From: CAYPPG01 sp964412555
GTDB taxonomy: Bacteria; Hinthialibacterota; Hinthialibacteria; Hinthialibacterales; Hinthialibacteraceae
Assembly: GCA_964412555.1 (NCBI GenBank)
Contig: CAYPPG010000056.1
Coordinates: 1-51,837, forward strand
Direction of reading: 5' to 3'
DNA: 51,837 nt
Below are positions 29,601 to 37,202 of this stretch, in pieces. The position numbers and the translations under genes are program-made. The number at the start of each line of letters is the position of its first letter. The first letter of the stretch is position 1. The notes under the pieces were generated by a model. It saw nothing but the letters and a program-made list of their open reading frames with translations. It was not told where the DNA came from and searched no databases.

Positions 29601-31675
29601 TCGTTCTTATCCGGATTATTTTGCCGAATTTCGTTCACCGCTTTACATAACGATGGATCCGTTTGAACCAGTAAGCGGCGCGCCAGACCGACATGCTCGG
29701 AATCCATCACGGCATCGATATTCCTTGCCCAAAATTCCGCATGGAACCGGAAAAAGGCTTCCATCGCCTCTTGATCGACCTCTGTCTCAATCAGTTCGAT
29801 GGTAACTTCTTCGTTGCCGATTTCGACCGTTCGCTTCACCACGCGTTCGTGAATGAAGAGCGGGATCGCTTCGATCCAGTCGTCGACCTGAATGATCCAG
29901 TTGGTGTCCGTCGTCTCATCTTTCTTGTCAATCACGGGAACTCGCCCCAAGCCGGGACTGGAATAAGTATAATGACCGCCTTGCCGGACGAGATCGCGGA
30001 GATCTTCTTCTTTCCCTGGATGGACTTCGCGAAAGAGATTGGCGTTGGCAAGATTGATGGTTTCCGCCGGATGAAGCCGCTGCATAAGGATCGTATAGGC
30101 CGCAGGGCTTTTCTCCGTCTGTTCTAACTGATCCCGAAAATTCGCCGCGAGGCGGTACAATTCACGGATGCGCTCTTGAATCGTATCGAGAACTTCACCG
30201 CACATATCGGCATCCGGACGCCCGATCATCCGCCGCGACGCTTCGTCTTTCTCCCGCAGCATCGTTTTGAATTCTTTGGACTGATAAGCAAAAAGCGCTT
30301 CTTCAAAACGGTTCAATGCGCCGATGGTTTGGGAAAACGGAGTCGGTTTGGTTTGTTGGATGAGGTGGAGCAAGCGTGCCGCTTGGGTTTGCAGTTGTGG
30401 AACTTCCATCGCGAGTTTGTACAATTTTTTCGCAGAGGGAAGCAAACCAGCCTTGTCGGCGAGGATTTTCGCAACGGAAAGCAGCTGCGCTTGGTTCCCA
30501 AAGGCACGGCTCAATCGGCCCGCGACCATACGCATACTGTTTTCGCGCGCCCATTTCGACAAGCGTAAGATATTACTGCCTTCTTGCTCTAAATCGTAGG
30601 TGGAGCTGATGGCCTCATTGATCAACGCGCGCTTTTCGTCGATGTCTTCGATCTCTTCTTCCATCAATCGCACCACTCTCGTTTGATCGTAGGGCATATC
30701 TACCCGCATCTGCCCGATCAACCAACTCACCCATTTATCGCGCCATTTCAAAGTCCTTTCCATGACCTGCGCCATTTCGGAAGGGGACTTGCTACTCAAT
30801 GCGCCTTCCGAATCCTGAATTCGGTTGACGAGATCGGTCACTTCATCTTTTCCGATCACCTTCCCGTTTTTCTTTCCGCTGAGACCGTTCAGCGATTTTG
30901 CCGTATCGACACTTTCTCCCCCCCGTTTTTGTCTGAATATTTGATGCTCAAGAAGGTTGCCTACCTCATAGAGAACCGGTGTTCTCACATGACTGAATAG
31001 TCGCAAATCCAACTGTTCCAGTTCGAGCGCAAGTTCCTTGTCCCGCACTCCTTCCAAGAACAAGCTGAACGAATTGTTGCTGTCGATGGCATGGCTTCTC
31101 AGAAGATGATCGAGTGCATCGAGATCCGTATCCGGTAAAAGGTCGGCGACATCCAAAACAGAATGGATCGATTCCCTCTGCGTATTTCCATTCAACAATG
31201 AACAGGCATGAACGAGAGTCAACGCCGCCAGCACTTTGATCCCTTCGACAAATAGCGGATCATTCGCCCTGAATTTCTTTCCGGATAATTCGACACCGCA
31301 TGCTTCAAGCCAATCGAGATCGATGCGAATGACGGCATCATCGCCGGGGAGCACATCGAGAATCACATCATGATTCTGCATCCAGGCAATGGTCACTTTT
31401 TCTTCACTTTTTTTGGGGGGATTCAAGACATCAGCCACCGCATTTGCGGATTGAAATTCGGCTAAATACTGCAAGCCTTCATTGAAAACCGATGCGGCAC
31501 AACCCTCGTCTTTTCCGGATTTTGATCCGGTTTTGATTTTACATTCAGCGGGATTTTTTCCCCATTCAAATTCACCTTTGCTTTTTAAAGTGCCTGGCGT
31601 TCGTTTCGCTTTTTGTACACTCGTTTTCTCATTGTGGAATTCGACGATACTGACGGGAAAGCACTCTCTGTCCAT
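23636..31675 (-). CDS. 2679-residue cytoplasmic protein of unknown function, ATP-grasp-like C-terminus
   Basis: This uninterrupted 8-kb frame has a strong start (GGAG seven bases before ATG). It has no signal peptide or membrane segment, so it is probably cytoplasmic. It is mostly alpha-helical and charged, with little internal repetition. I do not recognise the family. Two spots stand out. Cys1183 lies in GYGGYCVPKDG, which resembles the UDP-glucose dehydrogenase catalytic motif but without an NAD fold nearby. Near the C-terminus are VLIKGAAESGARNLK (Lys2358), then YGSARIVASS and, 120 residues on, TNVGRGG (Asn2478). Their order and spacing resemble the ATP-binding lysine, arginine strand and Asn/Gly end of ATP-grasp enzymes. 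The gene is alone on its strand, convergent with the coiled-coil/ECF cluster. Coding status is very secure; function is open. Confidence 0.75.
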   Translation of the reverse strand: MDRECFPVSIVEFHNEKTSVQKAKRTPGTLKSKGEFEWGKNPAECKIKTGSKSGKDEGCAASVFNEGLQYLAEFQSANAVADVLNPPKKSEEKVTIAWMQNHDVILDVLPGDDAVIRIDLDWLEACGVELSGKKFRANDPLFVEGIKVLAALTLVHACSLLNGNTQRESIHSVLDVADLLPDTDLDALDHLLRSHAIDSNNSFSLFLEGVRDKELALELEQLDLRLFSHVRTPVLYEVGNLLEHQIFRQKRGGESVDTAKSLNGLSGKKNGKVIGKDEVTDLVNRIQDSEGALSSKSPSEMAQVMERTLKWRDKWVSWLIGQMRVDMPYDQTRVVRLMEEEIEDIDEKRALINEAISSTYDLEQEGSNILRLSKWARENSMRMVAGRLSRAFGNQAQLLSVAKILADKAGLLPSAKKLYKLAMEVPQLQTQAARLLHLIQQTKPTPFSQTIGALNRFEEALFAYQSKEFKTMLREKDEASRRMIGRPDADMCGEVLDTIQERIRELYRLAANFRDQLEQTEKSPAAYTILMQRLHPAETINLANANLFREVHPGKEEDLRDLVRQGGHYTYSSPGLGRVPVIDKKDETTDTNWIIQVDDWIEAIPLFIHERVVKRTVEIGNEEVTIELIETEVDQEAMEAFFRFHAEFWARNIDAVMDSEHVGLARRLLVQTDPSLCKAVNEIRQNNPDKNDDDAAWEVLADQSDIHEGIAALGVLVADAYRRCIDEVGRLIELKDISRIDAVERALPEFLETKEGASLNDVLRKKTAKTIASAAQSEVEKGNKKMAAEMQRLMPYVDRPTRKVPSLHILTTESAGMTEGYVQTWIEEEIALFNVIRNHGLEDKVKERMNQFRTRILSVGKKVIDEFGMGVVVDEVMAQQRLPEPAAVMTVLTSFKPVMQEAAKLAVLIEQSELEGKGKPKYDNASDPKAVDDYLTKHKTELMKIAVPKVAENNGKAFERRVMQIQEEKSKLSLYQVQKKVIESETDYTEELDALIRFEARSRVLEKLIKEYPERKLQAQLENYIRVHTMLAKSTARKQIIAEKKIHDQTQEPLNYYQATGGNKRYNLLYTPSRVNLGERERDSVVKWSQWVGGADRWAAQAGFEFYSLINEGGVEERPALAYAEIQKTSENALCVTHFAGSNALALLCMAVLEGDVEDMADQMNLREDRMIPPAGEGYGGYCVPKDGLFLAFVLSLKNEVKLRQIGIPERFHKAVMDLAKEVLLHQNDFECHFDWQKWAAKKLLTYKQLNKFFDLKEDILVFHINKIARAVENLGQPWHETADGSKLLANLAAQWGVEKMIIRAEQVNRFMVFYKAWMIYDAIREAHAQNASSPSEDNAVVALTAEYKPVQDVRYSTGMRLFEILAQTGEHLTYSLDEEGQNLAYIMTHGFDPDTEHPVGKRAVNQIMQTMLVSRDDKETINRLKEAFPPHKSPGDLIMTSVTMSSTQDMLFYVSDTKLDEIGNQVQVILGDYGLTEDQIRANATVHGGHLREWAGIKQLPKEEQDELIEKVGGQIHALVLQMRGPGRDYEKDVQGIDVLNTGIPFPELLELLDDMPRLIALMRNGNPNSSLAITDGAAGRARRAMTYLDIMLFFAACEKIGRQGVYRAIGLGKSNIERIREDMQKRRSRAEKLFNAVAEVTEASSDKQKETAAEEALALYRSMREEITATDEAGKALREEEKMKRYKKWKKRDYYISQALAKISAGLPLQDMDFFTWVAGIGGIFAVNGEPEGTIQEKRDIWERNVKAITKIAGKGESVDVKAFTKNEQEDAYTHLIRPEFVPETQRFAQQMLVESSSKAVEIAAREALERRKALKVRAERARAFNDREDGFRETFKEDQIPAFAEGWKNSMNCLSEIKRNLDKIYQYNTDDSKRRDLQSNVNRTFGCLIGHTRSIFHRLFVDLMPESNADERSLKRQILEDLSTVFTGREIIFEDLKKLAGGYEDIGAIARLAEAAQDDLDKLNDIAKAIEFFYITFALAQTLEFVLALPEDVDVSMFWKNITDFFAETINDHWYEYWPWAYSRGIGFRNIPTDEKYEMAVERHAWLYEYLRTAMIERTEMKDWAKADQDALLGNFTENKKVVAIGANAPSEVERRWRAYNQLREIAFIKTDGFPLPEVFEEFDPDIIEADKRVNLGILFPVGRTHVSRALREGPTINKELQAEKHSGANIVITRYNDFAEVEGAQKKVILLTDGHFYISEKEYVEALKKSKGLNKSELNKKLQKAKAEGALTPKGIRIAARFTKKDKQAPIVAGSLIPFHGLPIYIEGYTEEEGIPATIQSSIYTDLTYDKSLYPKIFTKESGVQLPPEIDWLYEWNQGLTPEKIRECISEGMKDKGYLGLREFAKQHAIVLIKGAAESGARNLKVFDLQDERARINEEELENAVDFIYDVSRSQSVVIQTALLTTPEVWASESLMQRFVDRQVLEWNTPVNRDSYPKSQIYGSARIVASSSHPKKKYDTAFPISLISLQVATNVGRGGTLEQLLPEFIQEKYRKQILEGLHAEGPKVMNAMNEYVKKHGAEWEKAKGRTIGEDLRGVSYGWANYLMSDYLISPIFKRPGRLVDIEPFFDEEGNRIGSKPILQDEEGRFEGEIVDWQFIHLEPNVGIGLWDRYNLREEVNEAMKAKREKREYNWNNIGVSDRIVLKNFILSGEDYLKANFGNDGIERKAIQSTIE

Positions 31676-32011
31676 TCGATTGCTCCTTGAGTGATTTATT
31701 ATTTATTCAGAAGTGATGAATTGCATGTTTGAACGGTTGTGAAAATGCACATCACATGGATCGATGGATCAACCTGTTCATTCATTCGATGAATGATATC
31801 CATATACTCTTGGCAATTGTATTCTTTAATCAAAAATTGTCAACTTGAATCATCCAAAAAATCAGTTTGATTCATGATAAAATTGAATTACACTCCATAA
31901 ACTCAAAAATTCCTTGGTAGAATGATCATTAATTGATTCATTCACCTTGTTTTATGATTGTTTTTGATTACAATGAGTGATCGAATTTGATTGAAAGGTT
32001 CATAACTTATT
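31676..32011. other. AT-rich divergent promoter region
   Basis: The spacer between the 2679-residue protein gene and the DeoR-type regulator is strongly AT-rich. It contains three TTTGATT heptamers (31866, 31963, 31986) and several ATTGATT/ATTCATT variants, possible operator half-sites for the DeoR protein. No coding region or RNA gene was recognised. Promoter boxes could not be fixed with confidence. Confidence 0.45.
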
Positions 32012-32791
32012 ATGATTCAGCAACAAAGGCATGATTGGATTCTATCCTATTTGGCGGAACATGATTATTTGAATGTGGAGGAAGCCGTGCAACAATTGAG
32101 TGCCAGCCCCGCGACAGTCAGGCGGGATTTTCAGGAGTTGGCCAAAAATAACCTCATCAAACGGACACGAGGGGGGATCAAGCGTAATTCGACGACCGTG
32201 AACGGCTTGACACCTTACTCGATTCGCGAAATTCGTTTTGCGCAGGAAAAAGACGCACTTGCCCGTAAAGCGGCGACATTACTTGAACCCAACGATGTTG
32301 TCATGGTCGACGGGGGAACCACCACATATCATCTCACGAATTGGCTTCCCCCGATACCACTCCGTATCATTACAAATTCTCTGAGGCTTGCCGCCGTGTT
32401 GGGGGAACGACGATCGAGCGAAGCTCCTGTGGAGGTCATTTTATCCGGCGGCCAACTGTATCCCTATTCCGGCCAACTTATTGGTCCATTGGCACGCAAC
32501 AGCCTGAAACAATATAACGCGAATTGGGCTTTTATATCCGTCGGGGGAATCAATGAAGAGAGCATTTTTTATTCCAACGAACTGGTCGTAGAAACCGAGC
32601 GGGCCATGATTGCGCAGGCGGAAAAAGTCGTTGTACTCGCCGATCACAGCAAATTCGGCAAACGGGCGATGTGCCATCTCTCCGGCTTGGATCAAGTTCA
32701 TGTATTGATTACTGATTATCATAGCGAACACAAAGTGATATATGAAAAAATCAAAAAAGCAGGAGTGGAGCTGCTTTGTGTTGAAACGTAA
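32012..32791 (+). CDS. DeoR/GlpR-family transcriptional regulator
   Basis: This 259-residue protein has an N-terminal winged helix (about 3-58: QRHDWILSYLAEHDYLNVEE, then ATVRRDFQEL and IKRTRGG). A DeoR sensor domain follows with DGGTTTYHL, ITNSLRLA, LSGGQL and VVLADHSKFG. DeoR proteins bind phosphorylated sugars and usually repress carbohydrate genes. The expected target operon is not obvious: the gene downstream is a small secreted protein, and the gene on the other side is the 2679-residue protein, transcribed divergently. Regulation of one of these is possible. Confidence 0.9.
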   Translation: MIQQQRHDWILSYLAEHDYLNVEEAVQQLSASPATVRRDFQELAKNNLIKRTRGGIKRNSTTVNGLTPYSIREIRFAQEKDALARKAATLLEPNDVVMVDGGTTTYHLTNWLPPIPLRIITNSLRLAAVLGERRSSEAPVEVILSGGQLYPYSGQLIGPLARNSLKQYNANWAFISVGGINEESIFYSNELVVETERAMIAQAEKVVVLADHSKFGKRAMCHLSGLDQVHVLITDYHSEHKVIYEKIKKAGVELLCVET

Positions 32792-32884
32792 ATAATACAA
32801 AAAAATATTAAAGATTCCATCGCGCCACTCCGTATCACTGTTCGAACCCATAAAAAACATTCCCCCAAAAAAAGGAGAAGGACA

Positions 32885-33412
32885 ATGAGTACAAGAGTGA
32901 AGGCAGGAGTTTTCTTATTCGTGTTTTTGTTGGTTGGTTTCGTATTCATGCATACGTCGGATGCCGCAGCGCGCGGTGAAGAATATCTGGTCCGCATCCA
33001 TGTCGAACAGGCCGGTCATGAAACAGTGGATGTCTCGGTTCCCGCTTCGATCTTCAGCACCATTTTTAAAACGATGCCGAGAGAAGTTTTGGAAGCGTTG
33101 GAAGATATCGATATGTCTCCCGAACGGTTGATTGCAGAATTGACAAAGACAAAAGGCAATGATTTGGTGCAAGTCAAAGGGAAAGAGGAAAACGTGACGA
33201 TCCGCGTCGAACCGGTTTCTGAAATAAATCGTGAAGAAGCCGATTTCATCAAAGTTCATGTCGAAGACGGCGGTGAAGACGGGCATATCGTCAATGTATG
33301 TATTCCTAAAGGGTTAGTAGAATTGGCGAGTGAAATTGTGGTGAAATTAGGACTTGCAGAACAGATATTCCCACGGGAAATGATCGAAGCGATTTCCCAT
33401 GCACGCCGATAA
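32885..33412 (+). CDS. Small secreted protein with two similar halves, unknown
   Basis: This 175-residue protein has a signal peptide (VFLFVFLLVGFVFM, cleavage near 28). Two halves match: YLVRIHVEQAG...VDVSVPASI...PREVLEA and DFIKVHVEDGG...VNVCIPKGL...PREMIEA. The half-motif V-HVE-G-V-V-IP recalls small beta-sheet domains in SHOCT-like/DUF proteins, but I would not name a family. Ribosome site GGAGAAGGA is strong. A terminator hairpin follows, so the gene is the end of its unit. Possible role: extracytoplasmic binding or assembly; no evidence for enzymatic activity. Confidence 0.75.
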   Translation: MSTRVKAGVFLFVFLLVGFVFMHTSDAAARGEEYLVRIHVEQAGHETVDVSVPASIFSTIFKTMPREVLEALEDIDMSPERLIAELTKTKGNDLVQVKGKEENVTIRVEPVSEINREEADFIKVHVEDGGEDGHIVNVCIPKGLVELASEIVVKLGLAEQIFPREMIEAISHARR

Positions 33413-33451
33413 CCGATCGTTTTGGTTTGCAACAAACCGAACCAATCAGCA

Positions 33452-33489
33452 ACTCCCCCAACCGGATGGATATGGGGGAGTCCCCTTTT
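33452..33489 (+). terminator. Terminator between convergent genes
   Basis: A 9-bp stem ACTCCCCCA/TGGGGGAGT has a 12-base loop and is followed by CCCCTTTT on the plus strand. It follows the small secreted protein gene. On the minus strand no T-run follows, but the same stem lies directly past the IspG-like gene. Confidence 0.7.
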
Positions 33490-34396
33490 AGGCTTCATAG
33501 GCATGGCGAGGCAAACCGAGGTAATGCAGCAGCAGATGACCGACCACCACTTCGAGGCGCGGATCTTCCGTAAGCGATATTCGAATCGTATCGCCGATTC
33601 CCATCTGCAGCAGCGCCCCGATGCCGGCCCATGAATTCACGACAGCGGATCGCCCCAGCCCCGCTTCCGTCACACCGAGATGAAGGGGATAATCGTTCTT
33701 CTCCGCAAAGATTCGATACGCATCGATCGTCCACCGCGCATCGTTCGCTTTGAGCGAAACAAGAATATCCGTCACGCCTTCTTCTTCCATCAAACGAACT
33801 GAATTCTCAGCGCTGATCGCCAGCGCTTCCGCTGAATGATCGCCGTATTTTTGTAATAAGTCACGATCCAACGAACCGGCGTTGACACCGACACGCATGG
33901 GCACCTTCCGGTCGATCACTTTTTGCGCAATTTGCCGCAACAATTTCTTGTCACGAATATTCCCAGGGTTGATGCGCAGTTTATCCGCGCCCGCTTCCAA
34001 GGCGGCGATAGCCATCGGCGGACGGAAGTGGATGTCGGCTACGATCGGGATGGGGGAATTCCGGACGATTTTCTCGAAGACCTCGGCGGATTCTTCACCC
34101 GGCACACTGACGCGGGTGATATCGCAGCGGAACGGCCCCAGGCGGCATGCGTCTTCCCAACACTGCAATTCTATTAAAATGTTTTGTTCGCGGTCATCGA
34201 GATCTTCGGCATAAAAACAGGCCGTCGATTCGATTTCCCGCATCACGCCGTCGTAATCCGTTGTGGGCACCTTCACCATCGTTTGCACCGCTACGGGCGC
34301 GTCCCCACCGACGGGTACATTCCGGACATAAACGGTTCGTGTCTTGCGGCGTGTATGAGTCATGGACGATATGTCGATCGGTGAAATAGCGGTCAT
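33488..34396 (-). CDS. IspG-like TIM barrel lacking the C-terminal [4Fe-4S] domain
   Basis: This 302-residue protein has clear IspG (GcpE) signatures: RNVPVGGDAPVAVQTM, TRVSVPG, PIPIVADIHF, DKLRINPGNI, MRVGVNAGSLD and LHLGVTEAG. IspG converts methylerythritol cyclodiphosphate to HMBPP in isoprenoid synthesis and needs a [4Fe-4S] cluster held by three cysteines and a glutamate in a C-terminal domain of about 90-100 residues. Here the chain ends at HYLGLPRHAYEA, exactly where that domain should begin. No downstream frame encodes the CPTCGR-type motif before the hairpin. An insertion of about 25 residues lies between residues 55 and 90. The start overlaps the upstream gene's stop (ATGA). It may be a degraded paralogue or a specialised barrel; a full IspG must exist elsewhere if the pathway runs. 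Confidence 0.85.
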   Translation of the reverse strand: MTAISPIDISSMTHTRRKTRTVYVRNVPVGGDAPVAVQTMVKVPTTDYDGVMREIESTACFYAEDLDDREQNILIELQCWEDACRLGPFRCDITRVSVPGEESAEVFEKIVRNSPIPIVADIHFRPPMAIAALEAGADKLRINPGNIRDKKLLRQIAQKVIDRKVPMRVGVNAGSLDRDLLQKYGDHSAEALAISAENSVRLMEEEGVTDILVSLKANDARWTIDAYRIFAEKNDYPLHLGVTEAGLGRSAVVNSWAGIGALLQMGIGDTIRISLTEDPRLEVVVGHLLLHYLGLPRHAYEA

Positions 34397-36204
34397 GTTC
34401 TTTTTTCCTCGATTTGGCGTTGTATCCGCTCTGCGATTTGCCTTTCTGTTTCCGCTTTCTTCGGTTCATTCAGCAAATCATAGTAATCTGCCAACTGTTC
34501 ATGATATTTGGCTCGAGCCGGAAACAATTGCAAGGCGGTTTTCATCTCGGCAATCGCTCGCTCGGTATATCCTAGCCGAAAGAGCGCTTCCGCGTAATTC
34601 GCATGATGGGAAGCACGCCGTGGCGCATATTGAACTGCACGCGCATAGCAATCCAAGGCTTTTTGATTCGAGCCGATTGTGGGAAGATTCAGATAAATCC
34701 CACCCAAACTACCCCAGGAATCGGCATCGGTTCGGTCAAACAAAACAGCCTTTTCATAAGCCTGCATGGCCGCCACCGGCTTATTGTCGATTAACAGATA
34801 ATAACCGTTTTCCCGATACGTTTCGTTTACGAATCGAGCACCGATCAACACTATCCATGCGCAAAAAAGAATGATCAGTATTCCGTATTTGCAAAAATTC
34901 ATGGAAGTGGAATCATTTTGGGGAGAATCATCCGGATTCTGTCCGGCCAGTCCAAAGAACAATGCGGGAACGATCCACATTTCCGTGAGATTATTGTGAA
35001 AATCGATCAGAGAGAGAAGAAACAGCACCAGACCGGTACCGAAAGCGGAAAAGACAATGGTTTTCTCCTGATTCTCCAGATTCCATTGAATCCTAACATA
35101 CCGAAGTGCAGCGCAGATCAACCAAAAGAACAAGAAACATCCAATGATCCCCCATTCCACCGCCACTTCGATCACACTGTTATGAACATACCGAGCTTCG
35201 AAATCTCCCGGCCGCAAATAGGCACAGAAATAGCCTTCATATCCTTCCGTTCCTACACCGAACCATGGATAATCCTCGATGATATGAAGTCCCCCGCGAT
35301 AAAAATCCAGCCGGGCCAAAATTGTCGAATTCGTGAGTAGGCGGCCGCCGAATACATTTCCTTTCGTCATCACAACCGCACAAAACAATATCCCAATTAG
35401 AATAACGACGATTGCAACGATTGTTTTCCAGGGGAACTTTTTCCCGCGAATCAGATATTCATAAGAAAGAAAGAGAAAAATGGAGAGCAAAAGCACTACT
35501 AGGCCGCTGCGCGAAAACGTGCGGTATACGCCAACCATCAAAACAACTCCGATCAAAACAAGACCTGCTCGATAGGCTTTCCGTTTCACCTTCTTCCATA
35601 ACATCCAGACCGGCCACAACGCCAGCACCAAGTAGCCGGCAAGGTGATTCGGATTGCCGAAACGGCCAAGCGCCCGGTTCGCTTCGAGAGATCGGATAAT
35701 CTCGCGCTGCATCGTCTCGTCATAGACGGAATATTGCCGCAAGGTATCGATGGAGTCGGCATGACCGAGCCATTGTTCGTAAAGCGCCAGTAACGCCGCT
35801 GTCAATGCACCGAAACCGATTCCTAAGCATAGGATTTTTCTATCCCGAGAATCAAACGGAATAGAGAGAGAAAGAAAAAACAAGCCATAGATGGAAAGCA
35901 AGAGCGCCAGTTTGCTTTTGGCTCGATAGGGATCAGGAGAATAAAAAACACCGACGATGGCGGCGATGACGATCAATGTGACTGGAAAGACCAAAGGAGA
36001 GCGTTTTATTATAGGGTATATAGAAGACCACCCAACTTTGTAAATCAACAAAGCCGCTAAAAGAAACATAAAAGTCCGAAAAAGAAAAGCAAATTGGAGA
36101 TGAGAAAGTTGCGGAAACAACGGTACGAGAAAAAAGAGAATTGCCAAAAGAATTGTGATCAATCGTTTCTCGTGATTTTCCAGTAAGAGAGTATTCGAAT
36201 TCAT
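34393..36204 (-). CDS. O-antigen ligase-like (Wzy_C) membrane protein with C-terminal TPRs
   Basis: This 603-residue protein has about 10-12 membrane segments. A large extracytoplasmic loop in the Wzy_C region contains GRFGNPNHLAGYLVLALWP, TFSRSGL, and FGVGTEGYEGYF followed by HNSVIEVAVEWGI, as in WaaL/Wzy-type ligases or polymerases. The C-terminal quarter (about 480-590) has TPR repeats (DSWGSLGGIYL, ASHHANYAEALFRLG, KYHEQLADYYDLL). Members join O-antigen or glycans to lipid A or proteins. It is coupled to the IspG-like gene by a 4-base overlap. Inference: glycan assembly in the envelope, perhaps linked to the glycosyltransferase encoded at 37203. Confidence 0.85.
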   Translation of the reverse strand: MNSNTLLLENHEKRLITILLAILFFLVPLFPQLSHLQFAFLFRTFMFLLAALLIYKVGWSSIYPIIKRSPLVFPVTLIVIAAIVGVFYSPDPYRAKSKLALLLSIYGLFFLSLSIPFDSRDRKILCLGIGFGALTAALLALYEQWLGHADSIDTLRQYSVYDETMQREIIRSLEANRALGRFGNPNHLAGYLVLALWPVWMLWKKVKRKAYRAGLVLIGVVLMVGVYRTFSRSGLVVLLLSIFLFLSYEYLIRGKKFPWKTIVAIVVILIGILFCAVVMTKGNVFGGRLLTNSTILARLDFYRGGLHIIEDYPWFGVGTEGYEGYFCAYLRPGDFEARYVHNSVIEVAVEWGIIGCFLFFWLICAALRYVRIQWNLENQEKTIVFSAFGTGLVLFLLSLIDFHNNLTEMWIVPALFFGLAGQNPDDSPQNDSTSMNFCKYGILIILFCAWIVLIGARFVNETYRENGYYLLIDNKPVAAMQAYEKAVLFDRTDADSWGSLGGIYLNLPTIGSNQKALDCYARAVQYAPRRASHHANYAEALFRLGYTERAIAEMKTALQLFPARAKYHEQLADYYDLLNEPKKAETERQIAERIQRQIEEKRT

Positions 36205-36273
36205 GGAGTCGGGTTTGTTCTTTCAAAATTTATTGTAGTATAAGCTTTTTTCAGATTGCTGTTAATATTTCAT

Positions 36274-36298
36274 GTCGGAGCGCAGGCATCTTGCCTGC
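36274..36298 (+). repeat. Dispersed palindromic repeat copy
   Basis: GTCGGAGCGC plus the stem AGGCATCTTGCCTGC. It matches the inverted copy at 23451-23475 with paired substitutions that keep the stem. It lies just before the start of the SUMF1 gene and contains an in-frame TTG that is not a likely start. Confidence 0.75.
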
Positions 36299-36308
36299 AT
36301 TTTCAAGA

Positions 36309-37199
36309 ATGATTATGACCTTGTGTATTTTGTATTTATTCTTACATGCGATTTGCCTATTTCTCTGCATTCCCGGTACAGCCCAACCATTCATCGAACC
36401 GGAAATGATCGAAGTTCCCGCCGGTCCTTTTCTCGCCGGTTCTTCTTCTAAGGAGCGAGCACAATTTCTTATTCCCAAAAGTGAACCGCTTCAAAAGGAA
36501 ATCTACATCGAAACATTTTGCATCGGGAAATATGAAGTGACAAATCGGGAATACGCTTGTTTCATCGAAGACGGTGGTTATGAAAAACAGGAATACTGGT
36601 CCGAGTCAGGTTGGCGCTTCCGAAAAAAATACTCGTGGACAGAGCCACGCCGATGGAATGATAAGGATTACAACGGTGCCGGCAAAGAAAATCATCCGGT
36701 TTGCGCCGTCAGCTGGTATGAGGCGGAAGCGTACTGCCATTGGCTTACGCATAAAACAGGTATGTATTACCGTCTACCGGCTGCACTCGAATGGGAAAAA
36801 GCCGCCCGCGGAATGGACGGCCGCATTTTTCCATGGGGGGATGAATGGGTACCGGAAGCCTGCAACTGGCTGGCCGACACCGAGGGGAACAAGCTTCCTA
36901 ACACGGAAATCGATGGCTATATTTATACAGCCCCAACCGGTTCTTATCCGGAAGGCGTAAGTGCTTATGGATGTTATGATATGGCCGGCAACGTTCTCGA
37001 ATGGTGTTCGGATATATTGGAGAATTCCCATAAAGACAATACATCTTTCGAATGCCGGACATACAAAGGAGGTTGTTTTTTTGTCGGAGCGCCGAGATTG
37101 TTCCGGTGTGCATGGCGGGGGGGCACGTATCCGGAAATCGGGCATGTCTATTGGGGAATCATCGGTTTTCGCTTAGCTTCAGATCAACCGGCGGAATAA
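36309..37199 (+). CDS. Secreted SUMF1/FGE-fold protein
   Basis: This 296-residue protein has a signal peptide of about 25 residues (IMTLCILYLFLHAICLF). A single SUMF1-like domain follows: EVPAGPFLAGSS, YEVTNREYACFI, VSWYEAEAYCHWL, YRLPAALEWEKAARG, FPWGDEW and DMAGNVLEWCSD. The end is YKGGCFFVGAPRLFRCAWRG, so cysteines occur but not in the FGE copper-site pattern. True sulfatase activation is doubtful. Three bases separate it from the MAF-type glycosyltransferase gene, suggesting a shared transcript. The start is taken at the first ATG after the dispersed repeat. Confidence 0.8.
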   Translation: MIMTLCILYLFLHAICLFLCIPGTAQPFIEPEMIEVPAGPFLAGSSSKERAQFLIPKSEPLQKEIYIETFCIGKYEVTNREYACFIEDGGYEKQEYWSESGWRFRKKYSWTEPRRWNDKDYNGAGKENHPVCAVSWYEAEAYCHWLTHKTGMYYRLPAALEWEKAARGMDGRIFPWGDEWVPEACNWLADTEGNKLPNTEIDGYIYTAPTGSYPEGVSAYGCYDMAGNVLEWCSDILENSHKDNTSFECRTYKGGCFFVGAPRLFRCAWRGGTYPEIGHVYWGIIGFRLASDQPAE

Positions 37200-37202
37200 G
37201 AA

